From JAMXLO01 sp963799415 (GTDB taxonomy: Bacteria > Pseudomonadota > Alphaproteobacteria > Acetobacterales > Acetobacteraceae): a stretch of 64,000 bases of DNA. Below are positions 8,526-17,636 of this stretch, in pieces. The notes beneath the pieces are model-generated. The model saw only the letters and a program-made list of their open reading frames with translations. It made no database searches and was not told the DNA's origin. A program made the position numbers and the translations under genes. Location: NCBI GenBank assembly GCA_963799415.1, contig CAWCXI010000018.1, positions 62,001-126,000 on the forward strand. The letters are read 5' to 3'. The first letter of the stretch is position 1. Every line of letters starts with the position of its first letter.

Positions 8526-9351
8526 TCAGCCGTGAGGCTCGGGCTGGCACGTCGGACAATGATAGCTCGTGCGGCCACCGCGCTTGTCGATCGCCAGTGC
8601 AGTGCCACAGCGAGGGCAATGTCCGCCGGCGTGGCGCTCGGGCAGCAGAAATTCTTTGGGCAGCCGGTCGATAAAATTCTCCGCACCGGCGCCGCGATCG
8701 ATCGCGGTCTGCAGCACGTGCTTCATGGCGGTGAACAGGCGGCGCCGCGCGGCGGCATCAAGCGCGTTTGCGACGACGCCCGGGATGAAGGTCGTGCCTG
8801 GAACAGGATCTCGTCGGCATAGGTGTTGCCGATACCGGCCATCCGCGCCTGATCCATCAGCACGGCCTTGATCGCCTGTCTGCCGGTTCGCGAGTGCCGC
8901 GGCGAACGCCGTCTCGTCGAACGACGGATCCAGCGCGTCGGGACCCAACTGCGTCGATCGGCGATGAACGCACGCGACGCTTGTCGGTGACGCAGACATG
9001 GCCGATGCGGCGTGGATTGACATAGGCAAGTCGCGCACCGCCGGTGAACTCGAACAGTCAGACGCGTGTTGACGCAGGTTCCGCGCATCGTCGGGCGACA
9101 GGCTTGCTAGCGAGCCGTTGGTGCCGAAATGCATGGCAAGCGTTGCGGCATCCTCGAACTCGGCGAACAGCACCTTGCCATGGCGCCGATGATCGCTGAA
9201 AGGTGCTGGTCTTTCAGTCGACGCTGCAATGTGGCTGCGGTGGCGCCTTCCAGGCTCTCCGGATCGGCCACGACGACGCGTGCGACCACACGGCCGCGGC
9301 CGTGCTATCCAGCACACGCTTGAAGATCTCGACATCGGGCAGTTCGGGCAT
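8526..9351 (-). pseudogene. mutM: Formamidopyrimidine-DNA glycosylase (MutM/Fpg), multiply frameshifted
   Basis: The whole gene is readable in pieces. It starts MPELPDVEIFKRVLD (catalytic Pro-2 and Glu-3), continues FEDAATLAMHFGTNGSL and EFTGGARLAYVNPRRIGHV, has the helix-two-turn-helix block VLMDQARMAGIGNTYADEI, and ends in the zinc finger CPRCGTALAIDKRGGRTSYHC followed by CPTCQ. Reading it requires about seven frame changes in 826 bases, yet the residues remain family-like and almost no stop arises by substitution. In a functional form it would excise oxidised purines. It is divergent from the LLM gene at 9420. Confidence 0.75.
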
Positions 9352-9419
9352 CGGTCGCTCCTGGTTGCCAACTCCGGTCGTTCCACTACCATGGCCGCAA
9401 GTACCCGGAGGACAACGGC

Positions 9420-10611
9420 ATGATTACGAAATTCGACAGCCTGTACGCGGGCCATGTCGATCTCGACAACATCGGTTACGCCGGCACGCCGATCAACGAT
9501 CGCCTGTATTCCAACGAGCATCTCGCCACCGCGCTCGAGAAGGCGCAGTCGATGGCGGTGCTGATGGACGGTCATCGGCTACAACGCGTTCTGGATGGCG
9601 GAACACCATTTCCAGCGCGAAGGCACCGAGTGCATTCCGAACGTGCTGATGATGGCGCTGCATCTCACGCACGTCACGAAGAACCTGAAGATCGGCTGCG
9701 GGTTCAACATCGCGCCGATGTGGCACCCGCTGCGGCTGGCCGAGGACTACGCGATGGCGGACATTCTCTCCAACGGCCGCGTGATCTTCGGCCTCGGGCG
9801 CGGTTATCACACGCGCGAGGTGGAGACGTTCGGCTCACCGCTGATCGATCAGGCGGCCAATCGCGAGCTGTTCGAGGAACAGGTCGACATCATCTTCAAG
9901 TCGTTCAACGAGGAATCGTTCAGCCACAAGGGCAAGCACTACACGCTGCCGCCGGAGGTGCCGTATCGCGGCTACACGCTGAAGGAGCTGACGCTGGTGC
10001 CGCGGCCGGTGCGGCTGCCGGTGGAATGCTGGCAGCCGATCCAGGGCGGTAGCGCGCGGGCGCTGGAGTTCATGGCAAAGCATGGCATCCAGGGCATGGT
10101 CGGCGGCGGCTCGGCCGAGGGCGGTGCCATGCACAAAGTCGTGCTCGGCTGGCAGGAAGCGCACGCCAAGGTGGGCAAGCACATCGAACTCGGCGAGCGG
10201 CTGTGCTTCGGCTTCCACTTCTACATGGCGGACAGCAAGGCCGATGGCATCAAGCGTGCGGCCAAATACTACGAAGAGAACATGAAGATGTTCGGCGAGC
10301 TTCGCCTGGTGCGCGCGATGACAGACGAGCAGGTCGAGATCATGCGTGATCCGAAGCGCGCGCCGACGGCGAAGCTGCCGCGGATCGACGACGCGGTGGC
10401 TGCCGGCGGGTTCCTGACCGGCAACGCACAGGAGGTCATCGACCACCTGAAGGCGCTGGAGGCGAAGTATCCGGCGTTGGAGCGGATCTCCGTCAGCCTG
10501 TCGGTCGGCGTGCCGAAGTCAGAGGCGCTGGAGCAGTTGCAGCGCTTCGCCGAGGAGGTGATGCCAGCGTTCCGGAAGACGGAGGCACGGCAGCCGGAAA
10601 TGGTGAAGTAG
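9420..10611 (+). CDS. LLM-class flavin-dependent oxidoreductase (frameshifted)
   Basis: About 396 residues after removing one extra base near 9569. The N-terminal frame reads LATALEKAQSMAVLMD and the second frame resumes as NAFWMAEHHFQREGTECIPN, which is continuous in the family. Further motifs are SNGRVIFGLGRGYHTREVE (flavin site) and an LLM C-terminal barrel. It is a third luciferase-like monooxygenase, about 7 kb from the coupled pair and on the other strand, and only distantly similar to them. The downstream frame alone starts at an internal ATG and lacks the first strand of the barrel. Substrate unknown. Confidence 0.8.
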
Positions 10612-10615
10612 GGGG

Positions 10616-10652
10616 CAGGCCCCCCTCCCCCGGCCCCTCCCGCGAGGGGGAG
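10616..10652. repeat. C/G-rich REP-like hairpin, copy 1
   Basis: CTCCCCC (10625-10631) pairs with GGGGGAG (10646-10652) in the 3' flank of the LLM gene. Sequences of the same style (runs of CTCCC and GGGAG) follow other genes at 19773, 31686 and 36499, suggesting a second dispersed repeat family that may end transcription. Confidence 0.5.
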
Positions 10653-10828
10653 CTTGCACCGAATAGGTCCGGGACGCGTATTGGTTGCCGCGTTGCCGGG
10701 TAGATGAAGAAGATTATCGCTATTTTCGGCGCTACCTTGCATCTGAAAGAAAAATCCTTCTCTCCTTTGGGCTGAATTGCTCCTTGTGAGATCGGGTTTT
10801 CGATGCCTGGACAGCACGTGTTTCTGTC

Positions 10829-11380
10829 ATGATCGCCGTGGCACTGGATCCGGCCGCTTTGCCGATCGCGGTGGCCGGGCGGGGTGGCATCGCGCTTAGG
10901 CGCTTCCTCGCTTTGCGAGCCGGCGGCGCCCGCGATCTGTTGCTGTTCACCGACCAGCCGGATCAGGAGCTGGATGGGGCGGCTGGCTCCGCGCTGCGGC
11001 ACTTCCTGCCAGGCCGTGCCGAGTTCGCTGAGCTACGCGCCTTGTGGATTGCCGGGCTGCCCGAGGAGCGGGCTGCCGAACTGGCCGCGCTCGCGCGGGC
11101 GGCGCGCGTGCTGGTCAACGTCGAGGACCGCCCCGCGCTATGCGACTTCCACAGCGTCGCCGAGGTGCGGCGCGGTGACCTGCTGCTGACGGTATCCACC
11201 GCCGGTGCCAGTCCCGGCCTCGCGGCGCGCATCCGCGCACGGATTGCCGCCGAATACGGCGCGGAATGGGCTGATCGCATCGCCCTGCTGCGCGAGCATC
11301 GGGCGATGTGGCGGCGGGACGGAGGCGACGTGGCGGCGCTGACGGACGCACTGCTGCAGGCCAACGGGTGGCTGGCATGA
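10829..11380 (+). CDS. Precorrin-2 dehydrogenase (siroheme synthase N-terminal domain, Met8/SirC-like)
   Basis: A 183-residue Rossmann-fold protein equal to the N-terminal third of CysG. The signature VLVNVEDRPALCDFHSVAEV, then RRGDLLLTVSTAGASPGLA, is the precorrin-2 oxidase/ferrochelatase motif with the Asp used in catalysis. The N-terminal nucleotide loop is degenerate (AVAGRGGIALRR instead of VGGGxVAxRK). It would oxidise precorrin-2 to sirohydrochlorin, and possibly insert iron, to make siroheme for the sulfite reductase encoded three genes on. It overlaps cobA by the ATGA arrangement. No clear ribosome-binding site precedes the ATG. Confidence 0.85.
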   Translation: MIAVALDPAALPIAVAGRGGIALRRFLALRAGGARDLLLFTDQPDQELDGAAGSALRHFLPGRAEFAELRALWIAGLPEERAAELAALARAARVLVNVEDRPALCDFHSVAEVRRGDLLLTVSTAGASPGLAARIRARIAAEYGAEWADRIALLREHRAMWRRDGGDVAALTDALLQANGWLA

Positions 11381-12162
11381 CCTTCGAGCCGGGCACGGTC
11401 TGGCTGGTCGGCGCGGGCCCCGGTGACCCTGGGCTGCTGACTGTGCGCGCCGCCCGGGCACTCGCGGAAGCCGATGTGGTGCTGCACGACGCGCTGGTGT
11501 CGCCGGAAATCCTCGCGCTGGCGCCGCAGGCACGGCTGGAACCGGTGGGCAAGCGCGCTGGTGGGCATCGGACACCCCAGCTTCGCATCAACCAGCGGCT
11601 CATCGGCCTGGCGCGCGAGGGCCATCGCGTGGTCCGGCTGAAGGGCGGCGATCCGCTGGTATTCGGCCGCGGCGGTGAGGAGGCGTTGGCGCTGGCGGCT
11701 GCCGGGATTCGTTTCCGCATCGTCCCCGGGGTCAGCGCCGGTATCGGAGGGGCTGCAGCGGCCAGCATTCCGGTCACCCATCGCGGTCTGGCGCACAGCG
11801 TTGCGTTCGTCACCGGTCACGATGCCAAGAGCGAGGTTCCCGACCTCGACTGGAGCGCGTTGGCGCAGGGTGCCGACGTGCTGGTGCTCTACATGGCGCT
11901 GCGCCAGATCGGCACGATCGCGGCACACCTGCGCGCGGCCGGGCGTCGCGCGGAGGAGCCGGTTGCGTTCATCACCGAGGCGACCACGCCGCGCCAGCGT
12001 GTTGCAATCACGACACTGGCGGAAGCGGAACAGAGCTCCGCCGTCATCCCATCGCATGCGCCAACGCTGATCATCATCGGCCCGGTCGTCGCACTGCGGC
12101 CGCTGCTCGCCACCTGGCAGGACGCCGCGCCGCAGGCTGAAGGAGAACGAGATGCTGCCTGA
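11377..12162 (+). CDS. cobA: Uroporphyrinogen-III C-methyltransferase
   Basis: A 261-residue SUMT that methylates uroporphyrinogen III twice with SAM to give precorrin-2, the branch point to siroheme and cobalamin. It opens VWLVGAGPGDPGLLTVRAAR (the SUMT glycine loop), has VVRLKGGDPLVFGRGGEE and the VPGVSAG motif, and ends near PTLIIIGPVV. The product goes straight to the dehydrogenase encoded just upstream, so the two genes equal a split CysG. It overlaps the upstream gene by 4 bases and cysJ by 11, so synthesis is tightly coupled to the sulfite reductase subunits. Confidence 0.93.
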   Translation: MTFEPGTVWLVGAGPGDPGLLTVRAARALAEADVVLHDALVSPEILALAPQARLEPVGKRAGGHRTPQLRINQRLIGLAREGHRVVRLKGGDPLVFGRGGEEALALAAAGIRFRIVPGVSAGIGGAAAASIPVTHRGLAHSVAFVTGHDAKSEVPDLDWSALAQGADVLVLYMALRQIGTIAAHLRAAGRRAEEPVAFITEATTPRQRVAITTLAEAEQSSAVIPSHAPTLIIIGPVVALRPLLATWQDAAPQAEGERDAA

Positions 12163-13852
12163 GACCGCGCCATTTCCGGCCGACCAGATCGCCGTGCTCA
12201 ACCAGATCATCTCGCGGACAAACGCCGAACAGCGGACCTGGCTGAGCGGGTTCCTCGCAGGCTATCAGGCGGCGACCGCGGCGCAGCCGGCCGCCGCCGC
12301 TCCGCCGGCGCGACGGGCGCCGCTGACCATCCTGTTCGGCACCGAGTCCGGCAACGCCGAGGCGCTGGCCGACGTCGCCCGGAAGGCCGCCGGCAAGCTG
12401 GGCTTCGCCGCGCGGGTGCTGGACATGGCGGACGCCACGCCAGCGCAGATCGCCGGCGTGCCGAACCTGCTGGTGATTGCCAGCACGTGGGGCGAGGGCG
12501 ACCCGCCGCAGCGTGCGATCGACTTCTTCGCGGCCCTGATGGCGGACGACGCACCACGCCTTGAGGGCTTGCGCTACTCGGTGCTGGCGCTGGGCGACCG
12601 CGCCTACGCGAAGTTCTGCGAGACGGGTCGGGTGTTCGATGAGCGCTTCGCGGCACTGGGTGCGACGCGCGTGGCGGAGCGGATCGAATGCGACCTCGAC
12701 TACGAGGCGCCGGCCGGAACCTGGATCAACGCAACGCTTGGCACGCTCCAGGCCGAGTTGGGCGAGCCGGAGGCCGGTGCGGTCATTCACGTGGACTTCG
12801 CGCGCCCCGCCGCCGGGACTGCCGCCTGGAGCCGCGCACGGCCATTCGAAGCGGAGGTGACCGAACGCGTCCGCCTGTCGGGCAGCCGGTCATCGTCGGA
12901 CACGTGGCACGTCGAGTTGTCGCTCGCAGGGGCGGGCATCGAGTATGAGCCTGGCGACTCGCTCGGGCTCGTGCCGGTCAATGATCCGCGGCTGGTGGAC
13001 GCGGTCCTGGCGACGACGGGACTGGCAGACAATGCGCCGTTGCGCACGAAGCTGCTGGAGCAGTTCGATATCACGACGCTGACGGCGCCGAAGTTTGACG
13101 AATACGCCGGCGGAGCGATGAGCCGGCAGGACGGCTGGCAGATCATCGACATGCTGGAGGCCGCGCCACGCAAGCTGAGCGAAGAACAGCTTCTGTCGCT
13201 GCTCCGACCGTTGGCGCCGCGTTATTACTCGATCGCCTCCAGCCGCAAGGCGGTGCCGGACGAGGCGCATCTGCTGGTCGCCGCGGTGCGTTATGCGACG
13301 CATGGACGCGAGCGCAACGGCGTTGCGTCGGTCGACGTGGCGGAGCGGCGCAAGGCTGGCGATCGGTTGCGTGTATTCCTGAAGCCGAACGCGCGTTTCC
13401 GTCTGCCGACGGATCCGGAGCGGCCCGTCATCATGATCGGACCAGGCACCGGCGTGGCTCCGTTCCGTGCGTTCATGCAGGAGCGCGATGCGATCGGCGC
13501 GCGCGGGCGCAGCTGGCTGATGTTCGGTCACCGCAACTACACGCACGACTTCCTGTATCAGCTCGAATGGCAGGACCTGCTGAAGCGCGGCGTGCTGACG
13601 CGGCTGGACGTGGCGTTCTCACGCGATCAGCCGGAGAAGCGCTACGTGCAGCATGCACTGTGGGATGCGCGGCGCGAGCTGTACGCGTGGGTGCAGGACG
13701 GTGCGGCGATCTACGTGTGCGGCGATGCCAACGCGATGGCGAAGGACGTGCACAGCACATTGCAACGCATTCTTGGCGAGCGGGGCAAGGACGGCGCGGC
13801 GGCGCTCGATGCGCTGCGGCGCGAGGGAAGGTATCTGCGCGATGTCTACTGA
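12152..13852 (+). CDS. cysJ: Sulfite reductase (NADPH) flavoprotein subunit
   Basis: A 566-residue diflavin reductase. A flavodoxin domain (about 58-200, LFGTESGNAEALADVARKA for FMN) follows an Ala-rich linker; then a FAD domain with RYYSIASS and an NADPH domain with MIGPGTGVAPFRAF, ending in REGRYLRDVY as usual for CysJ. It passes electrons from NADPH through FAD and FMN to the CysI haemoprotein for the six-electron reduction of sulfite to sulfide. It overlaps both cobA and cysI by 11 bases. Length matches the family (about 600). Confidence 0.95.
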   Translation: MLPETAPFPADQIAVLNQIISRTNAEQRTWLSGFLAGYQAATAAQPAAAAPPARRAPLTILFGTESGNAEALADVARKAAGKLGFAARVLDMADATPAQIAGVPNLLVIASTWGEGDPPQRAIDFFAALMADDAPRLEGLRYSVLALGDRAYAKFCETGRVFDERFAALGATRVAERIECDLDYEAPAGTWINATLGTLQAELGEPEAGAVIHVDFARPAAGTAAWSRARPFEAEVTERVRLSGSRSSSDTWHVELSLAGAGIEYEPGDSLGLVPVNDPRLVDAVLATTGLADNAPLRTKLLEQFDITTLTAPKFDEYAGGAMSRQDGWQIIDMLEAAPRKLSEEQLLSLLRPLAPRYYSIASSRKAVPDEAHLLVAAVRYATHGRERNGVASVDVAERRKAGDRLRVFLKPNARFRLPTDPERPVIMIGPGTGVAPFRAFMQERDAIGARGRSWLMFGHRNYTHDFLYQLEWQDLLKRGVLTRLDVAFSRDQPEKRYVQHALWDARRELYAWVQDGAAIYVCGDANAMAKDVHSTLQRILGERGKDGAAALDALRREGRYLRDVY

Positions 13853-15539
13853 TCAGCGTCCCCCTTCGCCCAACGAGGCGATCAAGGCGAACAGCCGCTT
13901 CCTGCGCGGCACGATCGCGGATGGCCTGACGCGCGTCGAGACGGGCGCCCTGTCCGACGATGACCAGCAATTGACCAAGTTTCACGGCATCTATTTGCAG
14001 GATGACCGCGACCTGCGCGCGGAACGCGGCCGCAAGAAGATGGAGAAGGCCTTCATCTTCATGGCGCGGCTGCGCGTGCCGGGCGGTGTGCTGACACCGC
14101 AACAGTGGCTGGCGGCTGAGCGCATCGCGCGCGAACGCGGCAACGGCACGCTGCGCCTGACGACGCGGCAGACCATCCAGTTCCACGGCATCATAAAAAG
14201 CAACCTGCGGCACGCGATAAGCGGGCTGAACGACGCGATGCTCGACACGATCGCAGCATGCGGCGACGTGAACCGCAATGTCATCGCGCGGGTCAATCCA
14301 TGGCAGAGCCGCGCGCACGCCGAAGTTGCCGGGATGGCGCAGACGATCGGCACGCATTTGCTGCCGAGGAGCCGTGCCTGGCACGAAATATGGGTCGATG
14401 GCGAGCAGCAATCCGGCGGCGAGGAGGAAGACGAGCCGATCTACGGCCGCACATATATGCCGCGGAAGTTCAAGATCGCGGTCGCGCTGCCGCCGCACAA
14501 TGACGTCGACGTGTTCGCGCACGACCTGGGCTTCATCGCCATCGAACAGGGCGGCCGCATTGTCGGCTACAACGTGGCGGCAGGCGGCGGCATGGGCATG
14601 ACGCATGGCGAGCCCGATACCTTCCCGCGTACCGGCGATGTCATCGGCTTCTGTTTGCCTGAGCAGGCGGTCGATGTGGCCGAAAAGGTGGTGACGGTGC
14701 AGCGCGATTTTGGCGACCGCTCCGACCGCAAGCACGCGCGGCTGAAATACACCATCGAGCGCATGGGGCTAGCCGAATTCCGAGCGGAACTGGATCGCCG
14801 GCTGGGCTACAAGCTGTCGCCCGCGCGCGACTTTGCCTTCACCGACAACGGCGATCGGCTCGGCTGGGCGGAAGGCGATGACGGCACCTGGCATTTCACG
14901 CTGTTCGTGGAGAATGGTCGCGTGCACGACCTTGCGGGTCTGCACGCGATTGCCGAACTCGGCATCGGCCGCTTCATCATCACGCCCAACCAGAACCTGG
15001 TGCTGGCCGACATTCCGTCGGAACGCAAGGCCGAGGTGGAAGCGCTGCTGCAGGCGCACCGCCTGGATGCAAACGTGGGCGCGCTGCGGCGCAATGCGCT
15101 CGCCTGCGTGGCATTGCCGACCTGCGGTCTCGCGCTGGCGGAAAGCGAACGCTACCTCCCGGAAGTTGTCACGCGTTTGGAAGAGAAACTGGAGAGCGCC
15201 GGCCTGACGCAGGACGACATAACGATCCGCATGACCGGCTGCCCGAACGGATGCGCGCGGCCGTATCTTGCGGAGATCGGCCTCGTGGGGCGTAGCCCTG
15301 GTCTCTACAACCTGTATCTCGGCGGCGCATTCGACGGCACGCGTATGAACAAGCTGTACCGCCGGGATGTCGGCGGCGACGCGATCGTGGCGGCGCTTGC
15401 ATCGCTGTTCCGCGAATATGCCGAACACCGCGCGCCTGACGAACGCTTCGGCGATTACACGATCCGTGCCGGTCATATCCGCCCGACCACCGCCGGCAAC
15501 ACGTTCCACGAAGATCTGGCCCCAGAACTGCGGAGTTGA
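13842..15539 (+). CDS. cysI: Sulfite reductase (NADPH) haemoprotein subunit
   Basis: A 565-residue siroheme/4Fe-4S sulfite reductase. Motifs are RLTTRQTIQFHGI and, in the C-terminal half, CVALPTCGLALAE and TGCPNGCARPY, which hold the four Cys of the cluster that also ligates siroheme. The start ATG is 11 bases inside cysJ. Siroheme comes from the two enzymes at the front of the same operon. No cysH/cysD/cysN is present in the window, so sulfate activation is encoded elsewhere or sulfite arises another way, for instance from sulfonate-splitting monooxygenases such as the LLM type. Confidence 0.95.
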   Translation: MSTDQRPPSPNEAIKANSRFLRGTIADGLTRVETGALSDDDQQLTKFHGIYLQDDRDLRAERGRKKMEKAFIFMARLRVPGGVLTPQQWLAAERIARERGNGTLRLTTRQTIQFHGIIKSNLRHAISGLNDAMLDTIAACGDVNRNVIARVNPWQSRAHAEVAGMAQTIGTHLLPRSRAWHEIWVDGEQQSGGEEEDEPIYGRTYMPRKFKIAVALPPHNDVDVFAHDLGFIAIEQGGRIVGYNVAAGGGMGMTHGEPDTFPRTGDVIGFCLPEQAVDVAEKVVTVQRDFGDRSDRKHARLKYTIERMGLAEFRAELDRRLGYKLSPARDFAFTDNGDRLGWAEGDDGTWHFTLFVENGRVHDLAGLHAIAELGIGRFIITPNQNLVLADIPSERKAEVEALLQAHRLDANVGALRRNALACVALPTCGLALAESERYLPEVVTRLEEKLESAGLTQDDITIRMTGCPNGCARPYLAEIGLVGRSPGLYNLYLGGAFDGTRMNKLYRRDVGGDAIVAALASLFREYAEHRAPDERFGDYTIRAGHIRPTTAGNTFHEDLAPELRS

Positions 15540-15889
15540 TGATGCGCTCGCTGCGACAGACACCCCCCGCTCTCGCCTGGCCCTCGCTAAGTCACTCGCA
15601 AGGGCGGCTGCTCGGATTGCCGTTCGTGCTGGCCGCTTTCGGACCGTGTCTCGTGTTCGGCTGGCAGGCGTGCCTTGCTGCGCTGACGATAGCGACCTTG
15701 GCGACCTTCCTGGTGTATGCGCCGTTGACGGCTTTGGCGCTGAACGGCGGCAACGCACTGGTCGAAGATGCGCCGACGCCGGCGCTCACGGCGCGAGCCT
15801 ATGCCGCGTTGCTGGTGCTATGGACCACGACAGCGTGGCTTGGCGCTTATGCCGCGCCGTATCTGCATCAGAACGCCATCCCTGCGTAG
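15539..15889 (+). CDS. Three-helix membrane protein ending the sulfite reductase operon
   Basis: A 116-residue hydrophobic protein with three predicted transmembrane segments (about residues 28-45, 47-66 and 88-108). The start overlaps the cysI stop as TGATG, so it belongs to the operon. I do not recognise the family. Its place after cysI would suit a sulfite/sulfide-related membrane partner or an assembly factor, but nothing in the sequence (no Cys pairs, no charged residues inside helices) points to a mechanism. A second ATG follows immediately and could be the true start. Confidence 0.65.
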   Translation: MMRSLRQTPPALAWPSLSHSQGRLLGLPFVLAAFGPCLVFGWQACLAALTIATLATFLVYAPLTALALNGGNALVEDAPTPALTARAYAALLVLWTTTAWLGAYAAPYLHQNAIPA

Positions 15890-16047
15890 GGGAGCCCGCC
15901 GCCTCGAACGGCGCGCAAACAACTGAACGTGAGGAAGGACGACAGCGGCATCGGGGCGCGTCCCCCTATTTGCAGTCACCGCGGCGAACCGGAGTGTTCT
16001 TCGCCGCGGTCGCGTAGGCGTTCCAACTGCAATGGGAGGATTTCGCC

Positions 16048-17172
16048 GTGCATTCACATGCCCTACGCCAGCAAATCTTGTCGCCGACCACCTTTACGCA
16101 GACCAACCTGATCTCGGACGGCTCCCTTCAGGCTGGACATGCGCAGCAGACCGATCCGAACCTGATCAACCCCTGGGGCGTTGCCTACAGCGCGACCGGA
16201 CCGTTCTGGATTTCCGAGAACAACTCTGGGGTCTCGAGCATCGACAGCGTCACTGCCAGCGGTGTGACGCTCAACGTGATACCGCCGGTGACCATCGCAC
16301 CTCCAATGCCAGATAGTGGACTGGCGGCACCGACAGGCCAGGTGTTCAACTCGTTCGCGTCAACCGGTGCCTTCATGTTGCAGGACGGGTCGCCCGCGAG
16401 TTTCCTGTTCGCGACCGAGGACGGCACGATCTCCGGCTGGAACCCTGCCGCGGGCACCCAGTCCATTATCGCGGTCGACGAATCAGCGAACCCGGCCGAT
16501 GGCAACGAGGCGCAGGGTGTTGGCGCGGTCTATAAGGGCCTGGCGATTGCCGACACCGACAACGGCCCGATGCTGTACCTGGCCAACTTCCGCCACGGCA
16601 CTGTCGATGTCTACGACCAGAACTTCAACGCGGTGAACAACTTCACGGACAAGAACCTTCCTGCGGGTTATGCACCATTCAACGTGCAGGTACTCGACAA
16701 CAAGTTGTTCGTGACATTCGCGCTGCAAGACAGCACCGCACATGACGACGTCGCTGGCCCCGGCAATGGCTTCGTTGACGAATTCGATCTCCAGGGCCAC
16801 CTGCTGGCGCGCGTAGCGTCGGGTGGAGGGCTCGATTCACCCTGGGGCCTCGCCATTGCGCCTTCGAGTTTCGGAACATTTGGCGGCGATCTGCTGGTCG
16901 GCAACTTCGGCGACGGCACCATCGAAGCGTACAACCTGAAGAATGACCAGTTTGTCGGCAACCTGACCGACGCGAGCGGCGACCCGATCGTGATCCCGGA
17001 CCTGTGGGAGTTGATTCCTGGCAATAACGGATCGGCGGGCAACTCAAGCACGATATACTTTACCGCGGGCGTGCAAGACGAGATGCACGGCCTGTTCGGC
17101 AGCCTGACTGCGAACCAGACGCCGAGCCCGGCGGCAATGACCGGCGCCGACTCGCATCACATGACCGGCTGA
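16048..17172 (+). CDS. TIGR03118 family beta-propeller-like protein
   Basis: A 374-residue protein with repeated blades such as NPWGVAYSATGPFWISENN, GTISGWNPAAG, LYLANFRHGTVDVYDQNF and GGDLLVGNFGDGTIEAYN, which match the uncharacterised TIGR03118 family and suggest an NHL/YncE-like propeller. The GTG start has GGGAGG eight bases upstream. No signal peptide is evident with this start, although many relatives are exported; an upstream start is not supported by a ribosome-binding site. It stands alone, convergent with the small gene at 17185. Function unknown. Confidence 0.75.
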   Translation: MHSHALRQQILSPTTFTQTNLISDGSLQAGHAQQTDPNLINPWGVAYSATGPFWISENNSGVSSIDSVTASGVTLNVIPPVTIAPPMPDSGLAAPTGQVFNSFASTGAFMLQDGSPASFLFATEDGTISGWNPAAGTQSIIAVDESANPADGNEAQGVGAVYKGLAIADTDNGPMLYLANFRHGTVDVYDQNFNAVNNFTDKNLPAGYAPFNVQVLDNKLFVTFALQDSTAHDDVAGPGNGFVDEFDLQGHLLARVASGGGLDSPWGLAIAPSSFGTFGGDLLVGNFGDGTIEAYNLKNDQFVGNLTDASGDPIVIPDLWELIPGNNGSAGNSSTIYFTAGVQDEMHGLFGSLTANQTPSPAAMTGADSHHMTG

Positions 17173-17184
17173 ACGAAGCAGCAA

Positions 17185-17562
17185 TCAGGCGAGGTAGCCG
17201 GAGAGTTCGGAACTTTGCATCGCATCCGGCTCGTCCAGAACGGGCCGGATCGAGTTCAGCGCTGCGCGCAGTGTGCGGAACCGATGTACCTTATCCCAGG
17301 CTGGCGCCGCAGTGACCGCCCAGAAAAGCGACTCGGTCGGCGCAAAGACCAGGAACGCCGGATGCTTGCTCGACCGCAGCAACACCACAATGCGGCCGAC
17401 GATATTCGGATCGTCGCCGCGCCGCTCGCTGATGAACGCACGTTCGACATCGAGATCCGCACGTTGTGTCGCAGCAAACCATTCGGCGAGCAGCACCTGC
17501 TCCTCTCGCGACACCATGCGCGGGGGAAACGTGAGGATGACGTTATCGGCGGGCGAAGGCAT
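17185..17562 (-). CDS. Conserved hypothetical protein, 125 residues
   Basis: A soluble, slightly acidic protein of 125 residues with a mixed alpha/beta pattern (REEQVLLAEWFAATQRADLD, then GRIVVLLRSSKHPAFLVFAP). No catalytic motif or known domain is recognisable. It is convergent with the TIGR03118 gene, 12 bases apart, and lies 74 bases from the enoyl-CoA hydratase gene on the same strand. Codon use is like that of its neighbours, so I regard it as a real gene of unknown role. Confidence 0.6.
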   Translation of the reverse strand: MPSPADNVILTFPPRMVSREEQVLLAEWFAATQRADLDVERAFISERRGDDPNIVGRIVVLLRSSKHPAFLVFAPTESLFWAVTAAPAWDKVHRFRTLRAALNSIRPVLDEPDAMQSSELSGYLA

Positions 17563-17636
17563 TGCGGCGCTCGGATGTCATGAGGCTTTCGTAACGTATC
17601 TCGGTCGAGTTACAAAATCACTGCACACGGCGCCAT

